Positions 43,981 to 55,417 are shown, counted from the first letter of the stretch. The stretch: 64,000 nt of DNA from Paralithodes platypus (GCA_032716605.1 CM064573.1:3481792-3545791); one strand, 5' to 3'. Numbers and translations are program-made. Notes: generated from the sequence alone by a model not told the origin.

Positions 43981-44121
43981 TTAGTTTAGTATCCCACGTA
44001 CTGGGTACTATGAATCCGCTGTTGCTGGCATGCAAGGGCTAGTTTAGTATCCCACGCACTAGGTACTATGAATCCGCTGTTGCTGGCATGCAAGGGCTAG
44101 TTTAGTATCCCACGTACTGGG
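43981..44121 (+). repeat. 58-bp tandem repeat, second block
   Basis: Two and a half further units with minor variants (cgcactaggtac). It ends at tactgggtctaggttaggtt, running into TTAGG-type sequence. Confidence 0.88.
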
Positions 44122-44399
44122 TCTAGGTTAGGTTAGGTTGGGTTGTTTGGTTAGGTTAATATACTAGGTCTCAGAAACAAGATTCGTAGTTGCAGTAGTA
44201 TTTACAGATACGCCCGAATACTAAATGGGCGGCTGCCCAACCGCCATGGCACCGGTAAGGGTTCGTGTTGTATCCCACGTAGGCCTACTAGGTACTACGG
44301 ACACATTGTAGGCGTTAGGTGTGGATTAGGCTTGTATCCAATGTACTAGGTCTAGCCTATGTTACCGTACTGGATATTTATGATTTAAATAAGTGCTAC

Positions 44400-44860
44400 G
44401 TTTTCGATAAATCTGGTTATATGGCTTTGCAATTAGGGAAATCATGAGCCGATTTCCGACATTTCGTTAGTCTTTTTCGATTCTCAAAATCCGATCCAAG
44501 TTTTGCCAAAAATAGGCTCGGGTTTTCAAAAATTATGCTTTTTGGGGTTTGCAATTTAGGGAAACATGAGCCAAAATTCTAAATTAGGTTACTTTAATTT
44601 GTTTACTCTTAAAACTCGCAAAATCCGAGCCAAGTTTTGCCAAAACTTGGCTCGGGTTTTCCAAATTCGGGTTTTATGGCTTTGCAATTTCGGGAAACCT
44701 GAGCCAAATTTCTAAATGAGGTTACTGTAATTTTTTTGTCTACAAACTCGCAAAATCCGAGCCAGCTTTGGCCAAAACTTGGCTCGGGTTTTCGAAATAT
44801 TGGGTTTTAGGCCTTTGAAATACCTTAAAACCCGAGCCAAGTTTTGCTAAAATACGTTTT
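44400..44860. repeat. Diverged 125-140-bp palindromic tandem repeat
   Basis: Three to four units, each containing the inverted pair aaaa(t/c)ccgagccaagtttt and aaaacttggctcgggtttt separated by a few bases, plus atggctttgcaatt.gggaaa. Each unit could form a strong hairpin. Confidence 0.75.
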
Positions 44861-45192
44861 TATCGCCGTTTTACGCATTTAACCCCTCATTTTCCCTGTA
44901 CTTCATAGCCCTCCCCACTATCGGGCGGCGTGTCTTAAGATCGTTGTATAATGGGGAAAACAGTTTCGCCGAGGGTTGTAATTATTTCCAAACACTATAG
45001 GCTAGCCTAGCCTATATTAATGAAAAGTTGAAAACTAACGGGGAAAAATAAAAAAATCCATGGGAAAATTAGTGACCATCTTAGCCTATTTAGTTTTTTC
45101 CAAAATTAGGCTAAAATATAAAAACACTGGGAAAAAAATCATGGTATAAAAATAAATATTCTCCAATTATTGCGAGCGTGCCGAGTAGTAGT

Positions 45193-45194
45193 AT

Positions 45195-45230
<36 letters not shown>
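45193..45230. repeat. (TAA)n microsatellite
   Basis: About 12 units of taa. Confidence 0.95.
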
Positions 45231-45231
<1 letters not shown>

Positions 45232-45269
45232 GCCTAATAGTTCTTAAAGCTAGCACATGCGCCAGCTAA

Positions 45270-45490
45270 GGATAACCCGGTAAGATTAGGAGTAGGCCTA
45301 GTGGGCATAGGCTACCTACCGACATACAGCATAAATCATATATAAAACATTAACCTAACCTAACCTAACCTAGTACTACATGAATACTAGGTTAGGTTAG
45401 ATTAGGTTGTTTGGTTAGGTTAATGTTTTATAGATGAGTTATGCTGTATGTTGGTAGTGGTACGCCCACTACTCCTAATCTTACCGATAA
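45270..45490. repeat. Large inverted repeat with TTAGG-type centre
   Basis: The left arm (ggtaagattaggagtaggcc, ccgacatacagcataa, aaaacattaacctaacctaa) is mirrored by the right arm (ttaggttaatgttttataga, gttatgctgtatgttggtag, actcctaatcttaccgataa). Arms about 100 bp, imperfect; the centre is (CCTAA)n facing (TTAGG)n around agtactac. Confidence 0.8.
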
Positions 45491-46374
45491 CCCAATAAGG
45501 CCGATTAGGCCTAGGCGTATTTCCATTGGGGTCCTGTACTACTACCCCGTCCCCTTGCTCATGAGGGACGGTAACGACTCGGTGCTTGTGAAAAAAACTT
45601 TAATGCGCCGAGCGTGGGCGCGATCCTGGGCGGAAGTCCAAGACGCTAGTCACTACACCAGCGAGCCGCAAGGCGGGCGTTACGCCCGAATATTACATCC
45701 TTACCAAAGGCTTAGTGGTTAGCACAGTGCCACCCCCTAAGTTAGCGTAGGCGTAGGCTAGTTAGGTTAAGTTAGTTAGGACCAAAATATTTAAAATAGG
45801 CCTAGGCCTAGGCCTACTTAGAGTATACACATTAGCCTAGTCTCCTGAAAATAACCCTATTATCATAATTAAATTTGACTTAACCTAACCGACTCACCGA
45901 GGTCTAATTACTAATTTACGCCCACCTGTTACCAAGATGAGAACTCTTTATCAAAATCTGCACGAGTCTCCCCTTATCCTTATCTCCTGAGCTTGAAGCC
46001 ATATTTCGCCATATTGCTACATCAGTTCAGTTGTATGGCGGAAGTATAGCCTTCAAATCGGCACTTCCTGATGTATTTTGTTTCTTGCGGTCTGGGTCTT
46101 TTCTGTTTATATTATTGCATCTCTATTATTTTATCATTTCGAATCTTCCAATTTTTTTAGATAGTTGTTTTATTTTCTTCTATGGCCTCGTTGTTGAAGA
46201 ACAGGTTGCCAATGATGTTGTCTTCGAAACACACCCCGAACTTTATTATCGGCTATCGCCTACATGAAGTATTACCAACGTTATTTGTTAATAAAATAAA
46301 ACAATAATACTAGACCTATGCCAATATTAATTACAATCACTTTAATGATTTTCCGCTATTAAAGTTTATGTTAG
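45491..46374. other. Unassigned; one tRNA-like remnant
   Basis: 45605-45660 on the minus strand resembles a tRNA-like SINE head (ctggtgtagtgactagcgtc ttgg). No host gene recognised; the 78-codon frame at 46031 has no supporting features. Confidence 0.45.
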
Positions 46375-46607
46375 TTAACCCTTTCACGCTCATATGACGC
46401 AGAGGTTGCCAGATTAGCAATAAGAAATAAGTCTTTCACTCTTATAATTACCTCTCCAAAATGAGTTTTCTGCCCACAGCTAACTCGAAGACAACTGCAG
46501 AGATTGAAGTAACTAAACTAAAGGTTTCTAAATACCCCTGATGGTAACGAAGGCTTTAAAGTATCCCTAATAGGCTCAAAATCGCGTCATATGTCGGAGA
46601 GGGTTAA
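46375..46607 (+). mobile_element. TTAA-7 MITE
   Basis: TTAA at 46375-46378 and 46604-46607; 233 bp. Ends TTAACCCTTTCACGCTCAT and, reversed, TTAACCCTCTCCGACATAT, followed on both sides by gacgc, so the inverted similarity extends about 24 bp. Confidence 0.8.
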
Positions 46608-46706
46608 TATTCACAAATAATTTGTGCTTCAGTATTTACAAAAGTAAAGGATTCTTCAAGATCATATAAAGATTTTTATAAACATGACCAACGCGCGGGT
46701 TTTAAA

Positions 46707-49700
46707 TACATACTCCCATACACCTCATTATTCACTACCATACACCTCACTATTCACTACCTACCATACACCTCACTATTCACTACCATACACCTCACTA
46801 TTCACTACCATAAACCTCACTATTTACCTACCATACACCTCACTATTCACTACCATACACCTCACTATTCGCTACCTACCATACACCTCACTATTCACTA
46901 CCATACACCTCACTATTCACTACCATACACCTCACTATTCACTACCACACACCTCACTATTCACTACCATACACCTCACTATTCACTAACCATACACCTC
47001 ACTATTCACTACCATACACCTCACTATTCACTACCACACACCTTACTATTCACTACCATACACCTCACTATTCACTACCATACACCTCACTATTCACTAC
47101 CATACACCTCACTATTCACTACCATACACCTTACTATTCACTACCTACCATACACCTCACTATTCACTACCATACACCTCACTATTCACTACCATACACC
47201 TCATTATTCACTAGCATACACTTCACTATTCACTACCACACCGTGACACACCTCACTATTCACTACCATACACATCACTATTCACCACCATACACTTCAC
47301 TATTCAGTCTATTCACTACCAGTCTACCACACCGTGACACACCTCACTATTCACTACCACACCGTGACACACCTCACTATTCACTACCATACACCTCACT
47401 ATTCACTACCATACACCTCACTATTCACTACCATACACCTCACTATTCACTACCATACACATCCCTATTCACTACCATACACCTCACTATTCACTACCAG
47501 TCTACCATACACTTCACTATTCACTACCACACTGTGACACACCTCACTATTCACTACCATACACATCACTATTCACCACCATACACTTCACTATTCAGTC
47601 TACCACACCGTGACACACCTCACTATTCACTACCACACACCTCACTATTCACTACCATACACATCCCTATTCACTACCACACACCTAACTATTCACTACC
47701 ATACACCTCACTATTCACTACCATACACTTCACTATTCACTACCACACCGTGACACACCTCACTATTCACTACCTACCATACACCTCACTATTAACTACC
47801 ATACACCTCACTATTCACTACCACACACCTCACTATTCACTACCATACACCTCACTATTCACTACCATACACCTCACTATTCACTACCACACACCTCACT
47901 ATTCACTACCATACACCTCACTATTCACTACCATACACCTCACTATTCACTACCATACACCTCACTATTCACTACCATACACCTCACTATTTACTACCTA
48001 CCATACACCTCACTATTCACTACCATACACCTCAGTATTCACTACCATACACCTCATTATTCACTAGCATACACTTCACTATTCACTACCACACACCTCA
48101 CTATTCACTACCACACACCTCACTATTCACTACCATACACCTCACTATTCACTACCATACACCTCACTATTCACTACCATACACCTCACTATTTACTACC
48201 TACCATACACCTCACTATTCACTACCATACACCTCACTATTCACTACCATACACCTCATTATTCACTAGCATACACTTCACTATTCACTACCATACACCT
48301 CACTATTCACTACCATACACCTCACTATTCACTACCACACACCTCACTATTCACTACCATACACCTCACTATTCACTACCATACACCTCACTATTCACTA
48401 CCATACACCTCACTATTTACTACCTACCATACACCTCACTATTCACTACCATACACCTCATTATTCACTACCATACACCTCACTATTCACTACCATACAC
48501 CTCATTATTCACTACCATACTATTCAGTACCACACCGTGACACACCTCACTATTCACTACCATACACATCACTATTCACCACCATACACTTCACTATTCA
48601 GTCTATTCACTACCAGTCTACCACACCGTGACACACCTCACTATTCACTACCACACCGTGACACACCTCACTATTCACTACCACACACCTCACTATTCAC
48701 TACCATACACATCCCTATTCACTACCATACACCTCACTATTCACTACCATACACTTAACTATTCACTACCATACACTTCACTATTCACTACCACACCGTG
48801 ACACACCTCACTATTCACTACCATACACCTCACTATTCACCACCATACACTTCACTATTCAGTCTACCACACTGTGACACACGTCGTCCTCACTATTCAC
48901 TACCACACCGTGACACACCTCACTATTCACTACCACACACCTCACTACCATACACATCTCTATTCACTACCACACACCTCACTATTCACTACCATACACC
49001 TCACTATTCACTACCATACACTTCACTATTCACTACCATACACTTCACTACCATACACTTCACTATTCACTACCATACACTTCACTATTCACTATTCACT
49101 ACCATACACATCACTATTCACCACCATACACTTCACTATTCACTACCACACCGTGACACACCTCACTATTCACTACCACACACCTCACTATTCACTACCA
49201 TACACATCACTATTCACTACCATACACTTCACTATTCAGTCTACCACACCGTGACACCCCTCACTATTCACTACCACACCGTGACACACCTCACTATTCA
49301 CTACCACACCTCACTATTCACTACCATACACATCCCTATTCACTACCACACACCTCACTATTCACTACCATACACCTCACTATTCACTACCATACACCTT
49401 ACTATTCACTACCATACACATCCCTATTCACTACCATACGACCTATGAGAGTTCCGTATGGAGCTCAGTGGTCTGGTTAATCTGCTCTACATAACCTCAC
49501 TATTCACTACCATACACCTCACTATTCACTACCATACACCTTACTATTCACTACCATACACATCCTTATTCACTACCATACACCTCACTATTCACTACCA
49601 TACACCTCAATATTCACTACCATACACCTCACTATCCACTACCATATATCTCACTATTCACTACCATACACCTCACTATTCACTACCATACACATCCCTA

Positions 49701-49742
49701 TTCACTACCACACACTTCACTATTCACTACCATACACCTCAG
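46707..49742 (+). repeat. 22-bp satellite array, about 3 kb
   Basis: Unit cacctcactattcactaccata, well over 100 copies, with variants (cacac, acatc, acttc). Blocks containing caccgtgacacac and ttcactattcagtct recur at 47240, 47330, 47535, 47605, 48530, 48630, 48800, 48870 and 49240, suggesting higher-order units. It is interrupted at 49439-49495 by a 57-bp foreign segment. Open frames across it are artefacts of the repeat. Confidence 0.95.
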
Positions 49743-49879
49743 CTAGAACTGTAGGCTACCCAATGAGACATCCAATTGGCTATATTGCAAAGCGGAAGGC
49801 TAACTGAGAATTACCTATATTTGGGCCTACGAACTAAAAATCACTTGTGGCACGTAAATGGGCATGTATAACTGAGTGT

Positions 49880-50095
49880 TGTCTTTGAGTGACTAGATGG
49901 ATCGGTGGGTGATTTGAGTATGGATATGTTCTGGAGGCTGGCTTGGGGTGGACAAGGGGTGAGTGAAGACTATTTTTGTAAGATAACAAGTGCTAGGTGT
50001 TGTTTTGATGTTTCTTGGTGTGTATGGATGTTCTGCCATGTACAGTAGTGTAATGTAGTGTAGGTACGTCCTATGTATAAAAAATATGCTACTCC
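49880..50095 (-). mobile_element. Jockey-like LINE relic
   Basis: The minus-strand frame contains MAEHPYTPRNIKTTPSTCYL and PSQPPEHIHTQ, matching the LINE segment at 63070-63210. Diverged and short. 50096-50384 shows no feature. Confidence 0.75.
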
Positions 50096-50384
50096 GGGCA
50101 ACTTCCCTAGACGCCTTGGTATTATTGGCTAAATTTAGTAATACTGAGCCCACTCTGCATGTTGCCAGATGACAGATAAGACTCTGGGCTTCACTTCCGT
50201 TGCAATATCAGTGCCCTACAAACCTCGGTAGCGAGAGGGTGTGTCCAAGCAAGAGGTGTTTTGGAAGCTAAAATTCAAGCATAAACAAGTCCACTTCCAT
50301 GTGTAGGCTATTTGTGACAGCTACATATGAGGTTAGTTTTATGTTACAGGCCGTAACTCGTACTGTCTAACAAATACCATACTT

Positions 50385-50456
50385 GATTCTGTCTCGAGTT
50401 GGCCACCCCCAGCAAAAAAAAATAATAATAATGGGGTATGTGCCAGAGTAGATAGA
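50385..50456 (+). repeat. SINE-B 3' end
   Basis: ctgtctcgagttggccaccc, an A run and atggggtatgtgccagagta, followed by (TAGA)n at 50452-50475. Confidence 0.7.
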
Positions 50457-50559
50457 TAGATAGATAGATAGATAGCTTCCTTAAATGATTATTGCGAGTG
50501 GAAATTGACGATGCTGGCTGGAAAATTGCGCTCAGTTTAAACACGAACATTGCCACCAC

Positions 50560-50768
50560 TAACATGACTAAGAGGGTGTACGAGAGTGAGGTGGAGGGAC
50601 AAAGAGGGAGAGGTAGACCGAATGAGAGGTGGAAGGATGGAGTGAGGAAGTACATGAACGAAGGCGATGCTGGTTGGGGGGAGGGGCGTTGATTGACTGG
50701 GGACAGAGGTGCATGGGGGCGGTTCGTTCGTGGCCACCCCTTCGGGGCTCACGGCGTCAGGCAATAGG
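50560..50768 (+). mobile_element. RTE copy 5, 3' end only
   Basis: Starts at catgactaagagggtgtacg within the C-terminal domain and runs to the terminus ggcgtcaggcaataggtaga. About 205 bp, strongly 5' truncated, closely similar to copies 1 and 2. Confidence 0.88.
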
Positions 50769-50818
50769 TAGATGGCCACCACTACTGTTAAGGTCACTGA
50801 ATACATAAGTTAATTAAC

Positions 50819-51044
50819 TATACTCTGTTTCTTTCCATTTGACGATAAACTGAATCCCTTAGCAGCTGATTACTCGATACGTAAAGTAAAAATATGAAAC
50901 TACCATGTCTCTTCACCATATATATATATATACAGTACCTAGTTTATGTAACTAGTACCATGTCACTACAAAACCTTCAAAATAACTGAGAAATCTTTAT
51001 GGGAACTTTGCAATTTATCGTCAGATGAAAATAACCAGACTATA
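50819..51044. mobile_element. TATAGTC-type MITE, short copy
   Basis: Left tatactctgtttctttccat ttgacgataaactgaatccc; right ttgcaatttatcgtcagatg aaaataaccagactata. 226 bp, TA at both ends. It has a nested (TA)n run at 50919-50930. Confidence 0.75.
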
Positions 51045-51197
51045 GATTTTTATAGGGAGAATTTTACCTGACTTTTTTCAATGAGAATAGTCTCGTTCCG
51101 CTCGTTCCCATACTTATCGCGCTAGGGCGAGTTATAGGGAGCGAAAATTACCTAAATCACCCTACAGAAGTCCTACGTACTGTACATACTGAAAGGT

Positions 51198-51558
51198 TTA
51201 AGGGGGTACTACTCGCTTTTGTGGGCTATTAATTCATTTATTTTTTAGTTTTATCGCTAGTCCTCCATAAAGCTTTAAAAAAACACTCCCTAGACCCCCC
51301 CCCTTAAGATAAATTTGTACATTTTTCGAATAGAAAAATGTCCCGGCCTCCTCTTAAAATTACAGGCTCGCTATCGCTCGCCTGGGCAAAATCGACACCG
51401 AAATGGCACGAAAGGTCTTGAAATTGACAACGAAATGGGGCGAAAGGCATTAAAATTGCCAAATTAATGAAAGGAACATCTTAAAATTTCAAAACAAATA
51501 TGCTAAACATGAGGGAGAAGGGGGTCCAAAAAAAGCGAATAGTAGCCTACCCTCTTAA
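51198..51558 (+). mobile_element. TTAA-8 MITE
   Basis: TTAA at 51198-51201 and 51555-51558; ends TTAAGGGGGTACTACTCGC and, reversed, TTAAGAGGGTAGGCTACTA. The interior shares tttttcgaatagaaaaatgt, aggctcgctatcgctcgcc and aacatgagggagaagg with the other TTAA-8 copies. Its right TTAA is also the left TTAA of TTAA-1 copy D. Confidence 0.8.
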
Positions 51559-52111
51559 CCTAGCAAGTGCCGGAAGACTCTTAAGATCCTGGGCCTAAAA
51601 AAATCCATTTAAAACACCCCAAAAAAACTTGAACCATTTTTTTTTTTTTGCCTCTGGGCCATGCCAAATATCACTCCTCCACCTCCCCTCCTTCAGTTAT
51701 CACCTATTTTCCCTGTTATTCCCTTATTCTGTGGTCTATTTTCGTGCTAACATTAGCGAGTTGCATGCAGGGCGTTGTCATCACTGTTACCAAGCGAGTG
51801 CAAGAGAGAGAGAGAATCGATTGACAATCTCTCTCCAGACGTGGGGAGGAGTGGACGGGAGGGAGGTTGCCTCAGCCATACCTTGTGTAACTCCCGGCCT
51901 GTATCGCCGATTTTGACCATCCAAACGCTGTTTCCACTTGTTTTATTGCTGTAACAGGTTAATACCTTTATAATCAACGTACAATAGGCGCATATGGATA
52001 AGTATAAATGCCATTTATGGTAAAATAACGATGTTAGTGATGGGAACAGCTCAAATACGTGCGCACAGGCGTGTGGTGTCTCATACCCCCCATGCGCACG
52101 TCTTAGGTTAA
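51555..52111 (+). mobile_element. TTAA-1 MITE, copy D
   Basis: TTAA at 51555-51558 and 52108-52111. Starts TTAACCTAGCAAGTGCC; one cttaaga palindrome copy retained; interior gggccatgccaaatatcact, (GA)n and tttgaccatccaaacgctg; other end reversed TTAACCTAAGACGTGCGC. 557 bp. Confidence 0.85.
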
Positions 52112-52129
52112 GCATTGTGAACATAATAC

Positions 52130-52350
52130 TATAGTCGGTTTCTCTATAGCTGACGATAAATTGAATCCCTTAGCCACTAATTTCTCGATACTAATAGACA
52201 AATATTAAACTACTATCTCTGCATCATATTTAGATCATATTTATATAATTAATTGGCACCATATTTTACTAGAAAAAAATTCAAAATAACTGAAAAATCT
52301 TGACGAGAACTTTGCAATTTACCGTCAGTTGAAAAGAAACAAACTACTAG
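52130..52350. mobile_element. TATAGTC-type MITE
   Basis: Left tatagtcggtttctctatag ctgacgataaattgaatccc; right tttgcaatttaccgtcagtt gaaaagaaacaaactac. About 220 bp, close in size to the copy at 50819-51044. Confidence 0.75.
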
Positions 52351-52394
52351 TTTTGTATTTGGAAAAGAAAAACTACACAATTGTAAGTATCCTT

Positions 52395-52822
52395 TCCACT
52401 TTATTATAGTAATGGCCTTGTAATCCATTTATTATAGTAATGGCCTTGTAATCCATTTATTATAGTAATGGCCTTGTAATCCATTTATTATAGTAATGGC
52501 CTTGTAATCCATTTATTATAGTAATGGCCTTGTAATCCATTTATTATAGTAATGGCCTTGTAATCCATTTATTATAGTAATGGCCTTGTAATCCATTTAT
52601 TATAGTAATGGCCTTGTAATCCATTTATTATAGTAATGGCCTTGTAATCCATTTATTATAGTAATGGCCTTGTAATCCATTTATTATAGTAATGGCCTTG
52701 TAATCCATTTATTATAGTAATGGCCTTGTAATCCATTTATTATAGTAATGGCCTTGTAATCCATTTATTATAGTAATGGCCTTGTAATCCATTTATTATA
52801 GTAATGGCCTTGTAATCCATTT
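52395..52822 (+). repeat. 28-bp tandem repeat, about 15 identical units
   Basis: Unit tttattatagtaatggcctt gtaatcca. The units I compared are identical, so the array is young or strongly homogenised. No spacers, so not CRISPR-like. Confidence 0.95.
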
Positions 52823-52925
52823 TTTTATTAATTTCACCACAAAACCAAAAACCTCCAATAAAATTAATGAGCAAAAATGGCAATAAATATTTGTACTATT
52901 CAGTAATTACACAGGAAAATATGTG

Positions 52926-53261
52926 TTAAGGGGAGATTTCCACTGGGGGGACTTTTCTTGAACCCCTTTCTCCCTCATGTCTAGCCCCATTGCTTTTGAG
53001 ATTTTAAGAAGTTTGCCCCATCAGTTTGGTGATTTTTAAGAATTTCCGCCCCATTCTGTCAATTTTAAGACCTTTCGTGCCATTTAGGTGTCGATTTTAT
53101 CCTGGCGAGCGATAGCGAGCCTGTAATTTAAGAGTAATCGGCCTTTGGCCGGGACATTTTTCTACCGAAAAAAATTACAAATTTATCTTGAAAGGGGGTC
53201 AAGGGGGTGAAATTTTAAGATTGCTGGAGGAGTAGGAAACAAACTAGAAACCTCCCCTTAA
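52926..53261 (+). mobile_element. TTAA-8 MITE
   Basis: TTAA at 52926-52929 and 53258-53261, 336 bp. Ends TTAAGGGGAGATTTCC and, reversed, TTAAGGGGAGGTTTC. Interior as in sibling copies (ctccctcatgtctagcccc, ctggcgagcgatagcgagcc). Confidence 0.85.
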
Positions 53262-53333
53262 TAATTGATAACACTTGAATACAATGGTGCTTTTCTTGAT
53301 TTTATTCTGGCTCATTAGACAAATTGATCTCAC

Positions 53334-53705
53334 TTAAGGGGGAGGTAGTCGCTTTTTCTAGACTTCCTTCTCCCTCATGTTTAGCATATTAGTTTGGCGA
53401 TTTTGAGACATTCGTTCCATTAGTTTGGCGATTTTGAGACTTTTTGCCCCATTTCTTTATCAATATTAAGACCTTTCGTGCCATTTAGGTGTAATTTTTT
53501 CCTGGCGAGCGATAGCAAACCTGTAATTATAGAAAGAATCGGCCTTTGGCCGGGAAATTTTTCTACCGAAAAATGTACAAATATATCTTGAAAGGTGATC
53601 TAGGGGGTGTTCTTTTAAGCTTGATGGAGGTCTAGTGAGGAAACTCATATATATATTTATAAATATATACAGTACATAGACTAAAAACAGGAACTACCCC
53701 CTTAA
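53334..53705 (+). mobile_element. TTAA-8 MITE
   Basis: TTAA at 53334-53337 and 53702-53705. Ends TTAAGGGGGAGGTAGTCGC and, reversed, TTAAGGGGGTAGTTCC. Contains ctggcgagcgatagcaaacc and a small (TA)n insertion near 53648. Only 72 bases separate it from the preceding copy. Confidence 0.82.
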
Positions 53706-54034
53706 CCCCCAAAAAATAATTAATAAAAAAATATATACAGTATATATATATACACATTATACATAATATACAGTATATATATATATATATATATTCTATA
53801 TTTTATTAATTTCACCACAACACCAAACACCCCCAATGAAATCAATTAAAGTATATCAAATTGTCTAACTATAGCCATGATAAAAGGAAGAAAGGGGTAA
53901 TATATGTGTGCTCTACTAGGACAAATATTTGTACCGGTAGGCCTACATTAAACGGGGTTTTTTTTTCCCATCGGAATTGAAAATATAATATGCATAGGCC
54001 TACCCTTATAATATGCATAGGCCTACCCTTATAA

Positions 54035-54640
54035 TTCTAGCATTTAAAATGTAAAACTTGCAAAACAAACAAACTAAAACAGGAACCGCACAATATAAAC
54101 ACTAAAGAACCTGTCAAAATCAATGAGGAAATCGCATATATTTAGCAAAACAATATTATGAAATAAATAAATTAAGGTGGCATGGGCCGGTTTTCTGGAC
54201 CTTTCTCCCTCATGTTTAGCCCCATTAGTTAGTTGATTTTAAGACCTTTTGCCCCATTTCTTCGTCAATATTTAGACCTTTCGTACTATTTAGGTGTCTA
54301 TTTTTTCCCTGGCGAACGATAGTGAGCCTGTAATGTTGGAAGAACCGGCCTTCGGCCGATACATTTTTCTACCGAAAAATTTACAAATTAATCTAGAAGA
54401 GGGATCTAATGGATGTTTTGTTTTTTTTATTTGATGGAGGTCTAGGGAGGAAACTAGACAAATAATGAATACATGCTAAAATCGCCCAAAAAGTGAACCA
54501 TCTCCCCTTAAAATGTAAAACTTGCAAACTAAACAAACCAAAACTTGGACAAAGACAATATAAAGGCAAAATAACTGATCAAAATCGCCATGTGGAAAAA
54601 ACCCTTACTAAAATCAAATGTATGAAGTAAAAGAACACAA
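54035..54640 (-). repeat. Interspersed repeat K units around a TTAA-8 element
   Basis: 54035-54171 and 54512-54640 are two repeat K units (aatgtaaaacttgcaaa..aaacaaac). TTAA-8 lies between them. Confidence 0.65.
54172..54511 (+). mobile_element. TTAA-8 MITE
   Basis: TTAA at 54172-54175 and 54508-54511, 340 bp. Ends TTAAGGTGGCATGGGCC and, reversed, TTAAGGGGAGATGGTTC. Interior tttctccctcatgtttagcc, ctggcgaacgatagtgagcc, gatggaggtctagggagg. Confidence 0.82.
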
Positions 54641-54739
54641 TGAAATAATGTTTATATATATACTGTTCAACTTTTCGCTAATGGCTACTAATATTGCAAC
54701 TCAAATTTACTTTACATTTCACATAGCAATGAAGGTATT

Positions 54740-55130
54740 GCAGTTGTTGTTGTTGTTCCCCAAGCTGCCTGGCCGAACAGCCCCAAGGCCCCGAGTAAGG
54801 CCAAGGCCATAAACGAGCGCCCCCACAGAACCCTCCCTGCCGACCACAATAAAGCCTGGGAGCTGAGAGGGTGCGTAAACGCCCGGGAAACCAAAGCCCC
54901 ACCCAGGGCCCTGTGCCCCTCAGCAATTATGAAGAGAAAGTTGAGGGGCAAAGGAATAATGTGATGCTTTAGCTTCCAATCTTGGTAGATTGGGAGGTCA
55001 ATCCACGGAAGAGACGCCATCACATGAGATCTAGAAAATATATAAGTAAAAGGAACAGTCAGAGTAAGCTATGGGTATGGCAGAGATCGCTCAGGTCTCA
55101 CTCTGATAGACCAGCCCATCACCATAGGTA
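54740..55130 (-). repeat. Composite retroposon sharing the Jockey-like LINE tail
   Basis: Reverse complement parallels 20690-21095 throughout, ending GGGGCTGTTCGGCCAGGCAG CTTGGGGAACAACAAC, with an (AAC)n tail. Better preserved than the copy at 20567. Confidence 0.75.
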
Positions 55131-55204
55131 TTGCAGTTAGTTGATATGGTGGGGTCAGGTTATAGACTAGTGGGAGAAGTAGTGAAAGTACTGTATAGTC
55201 CTTT

Positions 55205-55417
55205 TTAACGCCTTCAGTACTGGGGATGCATTTTCATTGTATTCTATGTATATTTACACGATTTTATGCAGCTTAGGAAGGATCTGTGGTAGCCTAAAGA
55301 TCCAAAGAACCTAGTTTGAAATCTTATAATTGCTAGAGGTCCTTCCTAAACTTATTAAACTCGCTTAATAGGAGCCAAAATATTATGAAAAGGTGTCACC
55401 GGTAATGAAAGGGTTAA
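55205..55417 (-). mobile_element. TTAA-3 MITE
   Basis: TTAA at 55205-55208 and 55414-55417, exactly 213 bp like the copy at 27168. Ends TTAACGCCTTCAGTACTGG and, reversed, TTAACCCTTTCATTACCGG. Confidence 0.82.

Noticed and set aside
45353..45430. Chromosome end or telomere
   Set aside because: Only a few TTAGG/CCTAA units in inverted arrangement, surrounded by ordinary sequence.
47243..48067. 274-codon frame of HYSLPYTSLFTT repeats
   Set aside because: A by-product of the 22-bp satellite, which lacks stops in several frames; no start context or other gene signals.
52395..52822. CRISPR array
   Set aside because: Direct repeats without any unique spacers, in a eukaryotic genome; a simple tandem repeat.
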